From assembly GCF_900185715.1 (NCBI RefSeq), contig NZ_FYAS01000015.1, positions 1 to 64,000 of the forward strand: 64,000 nt of DNA, in the 5' to 3' direction. The stretch comes from Allobosea sp. CS1GBMeth4 (GTDB lineage: Bacteria; Pseudomonadota; Alphaproteobacteria; Rhizobiales; Beijerinckiaceae). Shown one piece after another: positions 1 to 8,434 of the stretch; position 1 is the stretch's first letter, and each line of letters opens with the position of its first letter. The notes below the pieces were generated by a model. The model had not been told where the DNA came from and ran no database searches. It was given only the letters and a program-made list of their open reading frames with translations. Both the position numbers and the translations under genes were made by a program.

Positions 1-1
1 C

Positions 2-313
2 GCGGCCCGCGTCGCCGCCGCCCGCGCCCGCCAGTCGGCGCGCTATGCCGCGCTCGGCCTCATGGGCGGCGCCACCAATGCCCGCTGCCCGGCCGCGCTG
101 CTCGACGAGGTGGCGCGGCCGGATGCGGCCGGGCTCGCCCTCCTGCGCAGCGCCGCCGAGGCGATGCGGCTGACGGCGCGCGGCTATCATCGCGTGCTCA
201 AGGTCGCCCGCACGCTCGCCGATCTCGACGGCGAGGATCGGGTCGGGCGCATCCATCTCGCCGAGGCGCTGTCCTACCGCTCGCGGATCGATCAGGCGGC
301 GCAGGCGGCCTGA
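2..313 (+). CDS. YifB/ComM-family Mg-chelatase-like AAA ATPase, C-terminal end (partial)
   Basis: Only the last 103 codons are present; the reading frame is open from base 2 and ends in TGA at 311-313. The visible residues (SARYAALGLMGGATNARCPA, then LTARGYHRVLKVARTLADL and a final AEALSYRS) match the C-terminal Mg-chelatase subdomain of YifB/ComM proteins, where NARCPA and RGYHRVLKVARTIADL are near-invariant. These are AAA+ ATPases related to the ComM branch-migration helicase. The ATPase core lies outside the window. The following gene on the same strand starts 89 bases later. Confidence 0.88.
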   Translation, partial: AARVAAARARQSARYAALGLMGGATNARCPAALLDEVARPDAAGLALLRSAAEAMRLTARGYHRVLKVARTLADLDGEDRVGRIHLAEALSYRSRIDQAAQAA

Positions 314-402
314 TGAAAGGTTAACGAAACCATTCGAACCATCCCGCATCCTCGCGGACGGGGCGAACGCTTTCTCAAGAGGGCGAATGCTAGACCGGCG
401 GC

Positions 403-2496
403 ATGATCGAGCTGCCGTCTCCCTTGGTCCTGCTGGCCGGCATCGCCGTGGCCGGGGCCATCGCCAGCGCTCTCGTCGCGGTTCGGCTGCTGCGCGAGCG
501 CCAGCGCGCGATCCGGCAGGCGCGGGCGCTGACGCGCGACGTCGAGAAGCTGAGCGACCGCCTCTGGGAGCTCGCCGACAGCGAGGAGCGCTATCGCAGC
601 CTGATCGAGGCGCAGGGCGACCTGATCGTGCGCCGCAGCGAGGGCCGGATCGTCTACGCCAACGCCGCCTATGCCGCCCTGCTCGGCGGGAGCGAGGCGG
701 AGGTCGTGGGCAGCAGCGCCCAGCCGCGCGTGCGCGTCGCGCGCCCGGCGCAGGCGCTGCCGGGCGGCGCCAGGGTCTTCGACGAATGCATCGAGACCGG
801 GGGCGGCGAGCGCTGGCTGTCCTGGGTCGAGACGGTCGTTCCGGTCGCCGCCGGCCAAGCCGTGCTTCAGCGCGTCGGACGGGACATCACCAGCCGCATC
901 GCCGGCGAGAAGGCGCTGGAGGAGGCTCGCAGCCGCGCGGAGGAGGCGAGCGCCGCCAAGTCGCGCTTCCTCGCGACCGTCAGCCACGAGTTCCGGACAC
1001 CGCTGAACGGCATCCTCGGCATGGCCGACCTGCTCGGCGACACCAGGCTCGATCCCGAGCAGAGCACCTATGTGCGGGCGCTGCGCAGTTCGGGCGAGGC
1101 GCTGCTCGGCCTCGTCGACGACATTCTCGATTTCGCCAAGGTCGAGGCCGGCAAGCTCGAGCTGGCCGAGGCGCCTTTCGATCCCGCCCTCCTGATCGAG
1201 GACGTCACCGAGCTGATGGCGCCGCGTGCCCAGGTCAAGGGCGTCGAGATCTCCACTCTGCTCGCCCCCGATCTGCCGGCGCAGCTCGTCGGCGACCCCG
1301 AGCGGCTGCGCCAGATCCTGCTCAATCTCGTCGGCAATGCCGTGAAGTTCACCCAGCAGGGCGGCATCGGCATCGAGGCCGAAGCGGGCGACGGCACCTT
1401 CCTCGTCACCATCGCCGACACCGGCCCCGGCATCGCGCCGGAGCGCCTCGCCACGATCTTCGAGGAGTTCGAGCAAGGGGAAACGGGCGGCCAGCATCCG
1501 CAATCCGGCACCGGCCTCGGCCTCGCGATCGCCCGCCGGCTCGCCCGCGCCATGGGGGGCGAGATCGAAGCGCGCAACCGCGGCGATGGTGGGGCCTCGT
1601 TCCGGCTGAGCCTGCCGCTTCGGGTGGCAACCGAGACGAGCGCTCCCGCCCCTGAGCCCGAATGGCAGGGCCGGCGTATCCTGATCGCCTCCGCGGCGCC
1701 GTTCAGCGCCGCGCATCTCGCGGCCTGCCTCGCGCGGCGGGGCGCGCAGGTCCTCCACGCCGGCGATCATGCGCAGGCCCTGGCCCGTCTGGCGGATGAG
1801 CGGGCGCTCTCGGCCGTGCTGGTCGACCGCAACCTCCCGGATGGCGAGGTCGAAGCGGTCGCGGCCGCGGCCAGGCGCGCCGGTGTCGCCGAGATCCTGA
1901 TCATGCTGGCGCCGGCCGAGCGCCGCAGCTTCGGCTCGCCCTTCGCCGCCGGCTTCACCGGCTTCCTCGTCAAGCCGGTCCGCGCCCGTTCGCTCTACGC
2001 CCGGCTCGGCCCGGCCGGGGAGGCGCCGCATGCCGGAACCGCGAGGGAGGCCGGCGCCGCGGTGCCCGGCCCGGCCTCCGGGCTCCATGTCCTCGTCGCC
2101 GAGGACAACGAGATCAACGCGCTCCTGCTGACCCGCACGCTGGAGCGGCTGGGCTGCACGGCCGCCTGGGCCCGCGATGGCGGAGAAGCGATCCGGCTGA
2201 TCGACGACATGCATTCCGGAAAGGGGCGCGAGTTCGATCTCGCCCTGATCGATATCCGCATGCCGGTTCTGGACGGGCTGGCGCTGACGCGCCGGGTTCG
2301 CGCCGCCGAGGCGGCGCTCGGCGCGGCCCGATTGCCGATCGTCGCCGTCACCGCCAACACCGCCGCGGAGGATCGGCGCGAGGCGCTCGCCTCCGGCGTC
2401 GACGATTGCCTGGCTAAGCCGCTCGCACGCGAGCAGCTGCGCGGCTGGATCGACCGGCTCTCGCAAGGGCGAATGGTGCGGGCACGCTCGGCCTGA
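403..2496 (+). CDS. Hybrid sensor histidine kinase with PAS and two receiver modules
   Basis: This 697-residue membrane-anchored hybrid kinase probably transfers phosphate from its own histidine to its C-terminal receiver. It has one N-terminal membrane helix (about 7-30), a short coiled coil, a PAS-like region (about 60-165), a HisKA H-box with ATVSHEFRTPLNGI and phospho-acceptor H195, then an HATPase domain (about 295-410) with NLVGNAVKFT, ADTGPGIAP and GTGLGLAIARRL. Residues about 424-530 resemble a receiver that keeps VDRNLPDG and FLVKP but lacks the N-terminal acidic pair, so it is probably a pseudo-receiver. The last domain (about 562-690) is intact: VAEDNE, D617 in LIDIRMPVLDG, VTANT and AKPL. 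No cognate response regulator is adjacent. The signal is unknown. Confidence 0.93.
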   Translation: MIELPSPLVLLAGIAVAGAIASALVAVRLLRERQRAIRQARALTRDVEKLSDRLWELADSEERYRSLIEAQGDLIVRRSEGRIVYANAAYAALLGGSEAEVVGSSAQPRVRVARPAQALPGGARVFDECIETGGGERWLSWVETVVPVAAGQAVLQRVGRDITSRIAGEKALEEARSRAEEASAAKSRFLATVSHEFRTPLNGILGMADLLGDTRLDPEQSTYVRALRSSGEALLGLVDDILDFAKVEAGKLELAEAPFDPALLIEDVTELMAPRAQVKGVEISTLLAPDLPAQLVGDPERLRQILLNLVGNAVKFTQQGGIGIEAEAGDGTFLVTIADTGPGIAPERLATIFEEFEQGETGGQHPQSGTGLGLAIARRLARAMGGEIEARNRGDGGASFRLSLPLRVATETSAPAPEPEWQGRRILIASAAPFSAAHLAACLARRGAQVLHAGDHAQALARLADERALSAVLVDRNLPDGEVEAVAAAARRAGVAEILIMLAPAERRSFGSPFAAGFTGFLVKPVRARSLYARLGPAGEAPHAGTAREAGAAVPGPASGLHVLVAEDNEINALLLTRTLERLGCTAAWARDGGEAIRLIDDMHSGKGREFDLALIDIRMPVLDGLALTRRVRAAEAALGAARLPIVAVTANTAAEDRREALASGVDDCLAKPLAREQLRGWIDRLSQGRMVRARSA

Positions 2497-2620
2497 GACG
2501 GGCTCCGCTCCCCGCACGGTTGGCTTCGTCATCGCACTGACGTAGTTTTGTCGCGATCCCGTAAGACGATCGGCGCAGGGATTCTCGAGCGAACCGGGTC
2601 CGCAGAAGGACAGACCGTCA

Positions 2621-3577
2621 ATGACGCGCGATCTTTTTCAGGGTTCTCGTCAGCCGGCAAAGCACAGGCCGGCCGGCGCGGCCCTGTTGCAGCGCTTCTC
2701 GCCGTCGAACCTCTTGGCTGCCGGCAAGCAGCTCGGCGGCTTCGCCTTTCCCGGCCCCGACGCCCTGTCCGGCACGCTCGGCCGCTCCGGCGCGCTCGAA
2801 GTCAGGCTGGCGCGCGGCCCGCGCGAGATCTGGCGGGCGCAGCGCCTGCGCTATCGCGTCTTCTATCAGGAGATGTCGGCGAAGCCCGACGTGGTCTCGC
2901 GCATGTTCCGCCGCGATGCCGACCGGTTCGATTCCGTCTGCGACCATCTGCTCGTCATCGATCATGCCGCGCGTGGCCGGTTCGGCGGCATCAAGCCCAA
3001 GGTGGTCGGCACCTACAGGCTGATGCGCGAGCAGGCCGTGGCCAGGCTCGGCGGCTTCTACACCCAATCCGAATTCGACATCGCCCCCCTGCTGGCGCGC
3101 CATCCCGACATGCGCTTCCTCGAGCTCGGCCGCTCCTGCGTGCTGAAGCCCTACCGCACCAAGAAGACGGTCGAGCTGCTCTGGCACGGCATCTGGGCCT
3201 ATTGCCGGCATCATCGCATCGACGCGATGTTCGGCTGCGCCAGCTTCGACGGCGTCGATCCCGACATGCTGGCCCTGCCGCTCAGCTTCATCCACCATCA
3301 CGCCACCGCCCAGGACGCCTGGCGGGTCGTGGCGCAGCCCGAGCGCCATGTCGCGATGGATCGCCTGCCGGCCGGCATGGTCGACGCCAAGCTCGCGCTG
3401 AAATGCCTGCCGCCGCTGGTGAAGGGCTATCTGCGCCTCGGTGCCCGCTTCGGCTCCGGCGCCGTGATCGACAGGCAGTTCGGCACCACCGACGTGCTGG
3501 TGATCCTGCCGGTCGCCGCGATCGACCGGCGCTATCTCGATTATCTCGACGGCGAGGCCGGGCGCTACGCCGCCTGA
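2621..3577 (+). CDS. olsB: OlsB-like GNAT-fold N-acyltransferase (ornithine lipid synthesis candidate)
   Basis: The 318-residue protein resembles L-ornithine N-alpha-acyltransferases (hemolysin/OlsB family), which transfer a 3-hydroxyacyl group from acyl-ACP to ornithine to make lyso-ornithine lipid. Family features seen: LRYRVFYQEMSA followed by D-x-DRFDSVCDHLLV, VVGTYRLMR, then FLELGRSCVLKPYR. The first 60 or so residues are a low-complexity extension, so the true start could be later; ATG 2621 has no strong Shine-Dalgarno. Its stop codon (3575-3577) directly abuts the stop of the convergent gene, leaving no room for a separate terminator. OlsA, which would make the mature lipid, is not in the window. 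Confidence 0.82.
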   Translation: MTRDLFQGSRQPAKHRPAGAALLQRFSPSNLLAAGKQLGGFAFPGPDALSGTLGRSGALEVRLARGPREIWRAQRLRYRVFYQEMSAKPDVVSRMFRRDADRFDSVCDHLLVIDHAARGRFGGIKPKVVGTYRLMREQAVARLGGFYTQSEFDIAPLLARHPDMRFLELGRSCVLKPYRTKKTVELLWHGIWAYCRHHRIDAMFGCASFDGVDPDMLALPLSFIHHHATAQDAWRVVAQPERHVAMDRLPAGMVDAKLALKCLPPLVKGYLRLGARFGSGAVIDRQFGTTDVLVILPVAAIDRRYLDYLDGEAGRYAA

Positions 3578-4444
3578 TCACTCCCCCGCCGCCGCGAGGT
3601 CGCGCAGCGCCTGCCGGTAATCCGGGTAACGGAAGGCATAGCCGAGTTCGCGCTTCACCAGCGCGTTCGAGACCCGCTTGTTCTCGCCGTAGAAGCTCGC
3701 CGCCATCGGCGAGAGCCTGGCCGGATCGAACGGCAGCTCCGGCGGGGGCGCGAGCCCGGCGGCCTCGGCGGCGAAGCCGACCACGTCCTGCGGCGGCGCC
3801 GGCTCGTCATCGGTGACGTTGTAGATCGCGCCCGCGCGTGGCCGCTCGATCGACGCCATCAGCACGCCGGCGATGTCGTCGACATGGATGCGGTTGAAGA
3901 CCTGGCCGGGCTTGACCAGGCGGCTGGCGGTGCCGGCCCTCAGCTTGGTGATCGGGTTGCGGCCGGGGCCGTAGATCCCGGCCAGGCGGAAGATCTGGAC
4001 CGGCTTGCCGCTGCGCGCGCCGAAGGCGAGCCAGTCGCGTTCGATCTCCAGCCTTTGTCGGGAGCGCCGGCTGGTCGGGCGGCATACGGCGCTCTCGTCG
4101 ATCCAGGCGCCGCCATGGTCGCCATAGACGCCGATGGTCGAGAGATAGCCGATCCAGCGCAGCGTCTCGGCCGCCGCGAGCTTGTCGGCGAGCGCGCCGA
4201 GCACCGGATCGCCGGTCTCGTCGGGTTGCGCCGAGACCAGCACGGCGTCCGCCTCGGCGAGCGCCCTGGCGAGCGCCGTCGACACCGCGAAGCCGCCGAA
4301 GACCAGCGTGTGCAGCCCCTGCCTGCTGAGCTCGCCGGCCTTCTGCGCCGAACGCACCGTGCCAGTGACCTCCCAGCCCCTTGCCAGGGCGGTGCGCGCG
4401 AAGAACCCGGCCGAATAGCCGAGACCGAAGATGACGAGCTTCAT
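3578..4444 (-). CDS. NAD(P)-dependent epimerase/SDR family protein
   Basis: A 288-residue extended Rossmann protein of the YeeZ-like atypical SDR group. The N-terminus MKLVIFGLGYSAGFFARTAL is the nucleotide-binding turn (GxGYxA in place of the classical TGxxGxxG). RWIGYLSTIGVYGDHGGAWI, RLAGIYGPGRNPI and NRIHVDDIAGVL are typical of this group. The ATG overlaps the stop of queG by ATGA (4441-4444), so the two are translationally coupled as the last gene of a GST-queG-SDR operon. The substrate is unknown. Confidence 0.86.
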   Translation of the reverse strand: MKLVIFGLGYSAGFFARTALARGWEVTGTVRSAQKAGELSRQGLHTLVFGGFAVSTALARALAEADAVLVSAQPDETGDPVLGALADKLAAAETLRWIGYLSTIGVYGDHGGAWIDESAVCRPTSRRSRQRLEIERDWLAFGARSGKPVQIFRLAGIYGPGRNPITKLRAGTASRLVKPGQVFNRIHVDDIAGVLMASIERPRAGAIYNVTDDEPAPPQDVVGFAAEAAGLAPPPELPFDPARLSPMAASFYGENKRVSNALVKRELGYAFRYPDYRQALRDLAAAGE

Positions 4445-5580
4445 GCCGGTTCCAGTTCGTTCGGATCGAGGCGGGCCCATTCGGCCCTGACGTCGGGATC
4501 GCTCTCCTGCGCCAGCCTCGCCGGCGCGAGCTCGGCGGCGCGGGCCGGAACGAGCCGCCCGAGCGCCCAGGCCGCCATCGCCCTGACCAGCGGCGAGGCG
4601 TCGTCGAGCAGCGCCTCGGCGCTCGCCGCCAGCGCCGGATCGCCGCTGTTGCCGATCGCGATCAGCACGTTGCGGACGAAGCGGTCGCGGCCGCTGCGCT
4701 TCACCGGCGTGCCGGCGAAGAGCGCGCGGAAAGCGGCATCGTCGAGCGTGGCGAGCTCCGCCAGCGGCAGCGCCTCGAGCTCGTTCTTCAGCGCCAGGCG
4801 CGTCTCCTGCGCGGCTTCGGCGAACTTGTTCCAGGGGCAGACCGCGAGGCAGTCGTCGCAGCCGAAGATGCGGTTGCCGATGCCTTCGCGGAATTCGGCG
4901 TCGATATGGCCCGGATGCTCGATCGTGAGATAGGCGATGCAGCGGCGTGAATCGAGCTGGTAGGGCGCCGGGAAGGCCCTGGTCGGGCAGATGTCGAGGC
5001 AGCGCGTGCACGAGCCGCAATGATCGCGCTCGGGCTCGTCCGGCGGCAGCTCGGCCGAGGTGTAGATCGCGCCCAGGAAAAGCCAGGCGCCGTGCCGGCG
5101 CGAGATCAGCACCGTCTGCTTGCCCTGCCAGCCGAGCCCGGCAGCCTGCGCCAGCGGCTTCTCCATCACCGGGGCGGTGTCGATGAAGACCTTGACCTCG
5201 GCGCCGCCGCGCGCCGCCAGCACCGAGGCGACGCTCTTGAGCTTGCCCTTGATCACCTCGTGATAGTCGCGCCGGCGGGCATAGAGCGAGATCGCGCCGC
5301 GGTCGCGCTGGGCGAGCACGGCGAGCGGGTCGCCTTCTCCGGCATAGCTCATGCCGAGCATGACGACCGAGCGCGCCGCCGGCCACAGGGCCGCCGGATC
5401 GGCGCGCTCCGCCGTGCGCTGCGTCAGCCAGGTCATATCGCCGTGATGGCCGGCGTCGAGCCAGCCGGCCAGGCGCGCCGGCGCCTCCGGTATCGCATCG
5501 ACCGGGGCGACGCGCATCGCCGAGAAGCCCTCGGCCTGTGCGCGGGCGGCGATCGCGGCCTTGAGCTTCGCGCCGCTCAG
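4441..5580 (-). CDS. queG: Epoxyqueuosine reductase QueG
   Basis: QueG reduces epoxyqueuosine to queuosine at the wobble position of tRNA(Asp/Asn/His/Tyr), using a cobalamin cofactor and two 4Fe-4S clusters. Both ferredoxin-like cysteine motifs are visible: CGSCTRCLDICPTRAF and CDDCLAVCPWNKF. After them come HEAT-like repeats in the C-terminal 90 residues. Homology extends upstream of the first ATG (5517) into KLKAAIAARAQAEGFSA, and the only initiator-like codon there is CTG at 5578-5580, which overlaps the stop of the preceding GST gene. That start gives 379 residues, the usual family length. The ATG at 5517 would give 358 residues and cut the N-terminus short. Confidence 0.93.
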   Translation of the reverse strand: MSGAKLKAAIAARAQAEGFSAMRVAPVDAIPEAPARLAGWLDAGHHGDMTWLTQRTAERADPAALWPAARSVVMLGMSYAGEGDPLAVLAQRDRGAISLYARRRDYHEVIKGKLKSVASVLAARGGAEVKVFIDTAPVMEKPLAQAAGLGWQGKQTVLISRRHGAWLFLGAIYTSAELPPDEPERDHCGSCTRCLDICPTRAFPAPYQLDSRRCIAYLTIEHPGHIDAEFREGIGNRIFGCDDCLAVCPWNKFAEAAQETRLALKNELEALPLAELATLDDAAFRALFAGTPVKRSGRDRFVRNVLIAIGNSGDPALAASAEALLDDASPLVRAMAAWALGRLVPARAAELAPARLAQESDPDVRAEWARLDPNELEPA

Positions 5581-6269
5581 AAGTCCAGGTCGTCGTAATG
5601 GGCCGAGGGCGCCATCCCGGGGATCCGGTCGCTCAGCAGCGGCCGGAAGCTCGGTCTGGACTTGATCCTCGCATACCATGCGCGGGCAGCCTCGTCCTCG
5701 TCCCAGGGCACGTCGCCGAGATAGTCGACGCAGGACAGATGCGCCGCGGCGGCGAGATCGGCATAGCTCAGATTGTCGCCGGCGAGCCAGTTCCGTTTGG
5801 CGGTCAGCCAGGCGATGTAGCGCAGATGGTAGCGCACATTGCCGCGCGCCGCGCGGATCGCGCTCATCTCCGGCGGGCCGCCGCCCTCGTCGCGGCTCAT
5901 GAAGCGCTTCATCACCTTCTCCAGCACGAGCGGGGCGGTGATCTCCTCGTTGAACTTGATGTTGAACCAGTCGAGCAGCCGGCGCACCTCGATCCGCCCG
6001 CCCGGGCCTTCCGGCAGCAGGCGGCGCTCGGCCAGGGCCAGCCCACGCGTTTCGTCGAGATATTCGGCGATCGGCCCCGGCCCCGGCACGACGAGGCCGC
6101 TGTCCTCGCGCAGCACCGGCGTCGTTCCGGCCGGGTTGAGCTCGAGGAACTCCCGTCGACGTTCCCAGACGCGCTCCTCGACCAGCGTGGCGTCGAGGCC
6201 GAACTCGCCGAGCGCGAGCCGGACGAAGCGCGAATGCGGGCAAAGCGGATAATGATGAAGCGTGGCCAT
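5577..6269 (-). CDS. Glutathione S-transferase family protein
   Basis: A 230-residue cytosolic GST-fold protein. The N-terminal thioredoxin-like half starts MATLHHYPLCPHSRFVRLAL and continues to NPAGTTPVL and the glutathione-gamma-glutamyl-contacting region near VPGPGPIAEYLDE. The helical C-terminal half contains NWLAGDNLSYADLAAAAHLS, the usual N-capping box. I chose the ATG at 6267-6269 because the thioredoxin fold begins there, although the frame is open further upstream. Its stop overlaps the probable CTG start of queG, so it heads the GST-queG-SDR operon. Confidence 0.9.
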   Translation of the reverse strand: MATLHHYPLCPHSRFVRLALGEFGLDATLVEERVWERRREFLELNPAGTTPVLREDSGLVVPGPGPIAEYLDETRGLALAERRLLPEGPGGRIEVRRLLDWFNIKFNEEITAPLVLEKVMKRFMSRDEGGGPPEMSAIRAARGNVRYHLRYIAWLTAKRNWLAGDNLSYADLAAAAHLSCVDYLGDVPWDEDEAARAWYARIKSRPSFRPLLSDRIPGMAPSAHYDDLDF

Positions 6270-6504
6270 CGAACTGCTGGAACGAGGGAGGTTCGGCGGA
6301 AGGCAGGCGCCTGATGCAGCGCAATAGAGCGCCCCCGTATAGGCCTGCCGGCTAAGCCTCACAACCCGGGACCGGGGGAAGCGGCGGATTGCACGGAAAT
6401 CCTTGCCGGTCTGGTAACCAATTTGCAAAGACCGCGGGCGATAGCTTTAACGCGCGCGTCCGCATTTTGTTGCGCCGCACCCGCAGGCTCGGAAGGACCC
6501 TCGC

Positions 6505-7302
6505 ATGCATGATCTGATCGTCGCCGCCGTGCTCGGCGTGGTCGAGGGGCTGACCGAATTCCTGCCGGTCTCCTCGACGGGACATCTGCTGTTGCTCGGC
6601 CATTTCCTCGGCTTCGAATCCAAGGGCAAGGCCTTCGAGATCCTCGTCCAGCTCGGCGCCATCCTGGCGATCCTCCTGGTCTATTTCCGCCGCCTGCTCG
6701 ACATCGCGCTGCGCCTGCGCAGCGACCCCTCCGCCCGGCGCTTCGTCATCGGCGTGCTCATCGCCTTCCTGCCGGCGGCGGTGATCGGCGCGCTGGCGCA
6801 CGGCTTCATCAAGGGCGTGCTGTTCAACCCGTTCCTGGTCTGCACCACGCTGATCGCCGGCGGGCTCGTCCTGCTCGTCGTCGACGAGCTGGAGCTGGAG
6901 GTGAAGCACCACGACGCCACCAGGTTTCCGCTGCCGATGTATCTCAAGATCGGCTTCATCCAGTGCTTCGCCATGGTGCCGGGCGTCTCGCGCTCGGGCT
7001 CGACCATTGTCGGCGCCATGCTGCTCGGCGCCGACAAGCGGGCCGCGGCCGAGTTCTCCTTCTTCCTCGCCATGCCGACCATGGCCGGCGCCTTCGCCTA
7101 TGATCTGCTGAAGAACTACAAGGAACTGACCGGCAGCGACGTCGCGCTCATCGCCGTCGGCTTCGTCACCGCCTTCGTCGCGGCCCTGATCGTGGTGCGC
7201 AGCTTCCTCGATTTCGTCTCGAGGCGCGGCTTCGCGCCGTTCGCCTGGTGGCGGATCATCGTCGGCTCGGCCGGCCTGGCCGGCCTCTGGGTCTTCGGCT
7301 GA
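6505..7302 (+). CDS. uppP: Undecaprenyl-diphosphatase UppP (BacA)
   Basis: An integral membrane phosphatase of 265 residues that converts undecaprenyl diphosphate to the monophosphate carrier used in peptidoglycan and other envelope glycans; overexpression of this family gives bacitracin resistance. Both signature regions are complete: [20 protein letters not shown] near the N-terminus and [19 protein letters not shown] in the middle. About eight hydrophobic segments are spread along the protein. ATG 6505 places the first signature at about residue 12, as in homologues. The gene stands alone, divergent from the GST operon and followed by a palindromic intergenic repeat. Confidence 0.96.
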   Translation: MHDLIVAAVLGVVEGLTEFLPVSSTGHLLLLGHFLGFESKGKAFEILVQLGAILAILLVYFRRLLDIALRLRSDPSARRFVIGVLIAFLPAAVIGALAHGFIKGVLFNPFLVCTTLIAGGLVLLVVDELELEVKHHDATRFPLPMYLKIGFIQCFAMVPGVSRSGSTIVGAMLLGADKRAAAEFSFFLAMPTMAGAFAYDLLKNYKELTGSDVALIAVGFVTAFVAALIVVRSFLDFVSRRGFAPFAWWRIIVGSAGLAGLWVFG

Positions 7303-7327
7303 GCATAGGCACGCAATCGCCGCCGTC

Positions 7328-7469
7328 TTTCCGGGGCAGGCCGGAGGCCTGAGCCCGGAACCCGTGAACACAGGTCGCCCTCCCTGGGGAGCTGCACTGG
7401 CAGCCTCTTCTCAACAGGCATTGGTGTTCATGGATTCCGGGCTCGCTGCTCCGCGGCGCCCTGGAAAGG
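7328..7469. repeat. Intergenic palindromic repeat, family 2, copy 1
   Basis: The segment carries diverged arms of a repeat that recurs at 18819, 23085 and 28929. The left arm has TTTCCGGGGC and GAGCCCGGAACCCGTGAAC; the right arm has TTCATGGATTCCGGGCTCGC. Arms are inverted to each other, so a long hairpin is possible. It sits between the uppP and LysR stops, which are convergent. Confidence 0.7.
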
Positions 7470-7473
7470 TGGA

Positions 7474-8382
7474 TCAGCCTGACGCCGGCCCGCGCCAGGT
7501 TCCGAGCAGCATCGCGAGGAAGCGCTCGGCCGCCGGCGCCAGCTTGACGCCGCGGCGCCTGACCACGCCGATGGTGCGCGAGACCTCGGGAGCGCGGATC
7601 GGCCGCGTCACGATGATCGGGTGGTCGGGGCCGGGTGTCGCCAGTTTCGGCAGCACCGAGATGCCGAGCCCGGCCTCGACCAGGCCGAGCGAGGTCGAGA
7701 GGTGCGTCACCTCGAACGACCAGTCGAGCCTGACGCCGACCTTGACCAGCGCCGCGTCGAGGATGGCGCGGTTGCCGCTGCTGCGGCTGACGGTGACCAG
7801 CGGATGGCCCTCCAGATCGCTCCAGCCGAGCTCCGATCTCTGCGCCAGCGCGTGATCGTGCCGGCAGGCGAGCACGAAGGGATCGTCGATCAGCGGCTCG
7901 AAGGTGAGCTCGGCATCGGAGCCGCCGATCAGGTTGATTCCGAACTCGACCTCGCCGCGCGCCACCGCCTCCAGCCCGTCATTGGCCGAAAGGTCGAGGA
8001 TGCGGAAACGGATGTTCGGATACTGCGTCTGGAAGCGCGCGATCACCGAGGGCAGGAAGTAGAAGGCGGCCGTCGGCACGCAGGCGAGCGCGATCTGTCC
8101 GGCGCGGCGGCTGCCGAGATCGCGCATGGCGAAGATCGAGCTGTCGAACTCGTCGAGCATGCGCCGGACCAGCGGCAGCATCTCGCGCCCGACCATGGTG
8201 AGGGCGACCCGGCGCGTGGTCCGTTCCAGCAGCGCCGCCCCGACCGCGCTTTCCAGCCGCTGGATGCGCCGGCTCAGCGCCGGCTGGGACATGTTGAGCG
8301 CCTCGGCGGCGCGGTGGAACCCGCCGAGCTCGACCACCGAGATGAAGGCGCGCAGGTCGAGTGCTTCGAAATTGATGCTCAT
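7474..8382 (-). CDS. LysR-family transcriptional regulator
   Basis: A 302-residue LysR-type regulator. The N-terminal winged helix-turn-helix reads LRAFISVVELGGFHRAAEAL then MSQPALSRRIQRLESAVGAA, and the C-terminal two-lobed effector domain spans about residues 95-290. The ATG at 8380-8382 lies only 52 bases from the divergent PrpF-family gene, a layout in which LysR proteins usually control both promoters from the shared gap. The likely target is the isomerase and tricarboxylate-binding-protein pair; the effector may be a carboxylic acid, which is inference from context. Confidence 0.93.
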   Translation of the reverse strand: MSINFEALDLRAFISVVELGGFHRAAEALNMSQPALSRRIQRLESAVGAALLERTTRRVALTMVGREMLPLVRRMLDEFDSSIFAMRDLGSRRAGQIALACVPTAAFYFLPSVIARFQTQYPNIRFRILDLSANDGLEAVARGEVEFGINLIGGSDAELTFEPLIDDPFVLACRHDHALAQRSELGWSDLEGHPLVTVSRSSGNRAILDAALVKVGVRLDWSFEVTHLSTSLGLVEAGLGISVLPKLATPGPDHPIIVTRPIRAPEVSRTIGVVRRRGVKLAPAAERFLAMLLGTWRGPASG

Positions 8383-8434
8383 GGAGCATTAATAGCGCCG
8401 ATCTCTGCATTTCACAGCGATTATTCGATCTGGG

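Noticed and set aside
314..340. GTTAACGAAACCATTC before the histidine kinase as a CtrA box
   Set aside because: Only the first TTAA matches; the second half is ATTC.
292..2532. A 746-codon open frame on the minus strand across the histidine kinase
   Set aside because: High-GC codon bias leaves antisense frames open. The translation is arginine/glutamate/alanine-rich with no domain, while the plus strand has a complete kinase.
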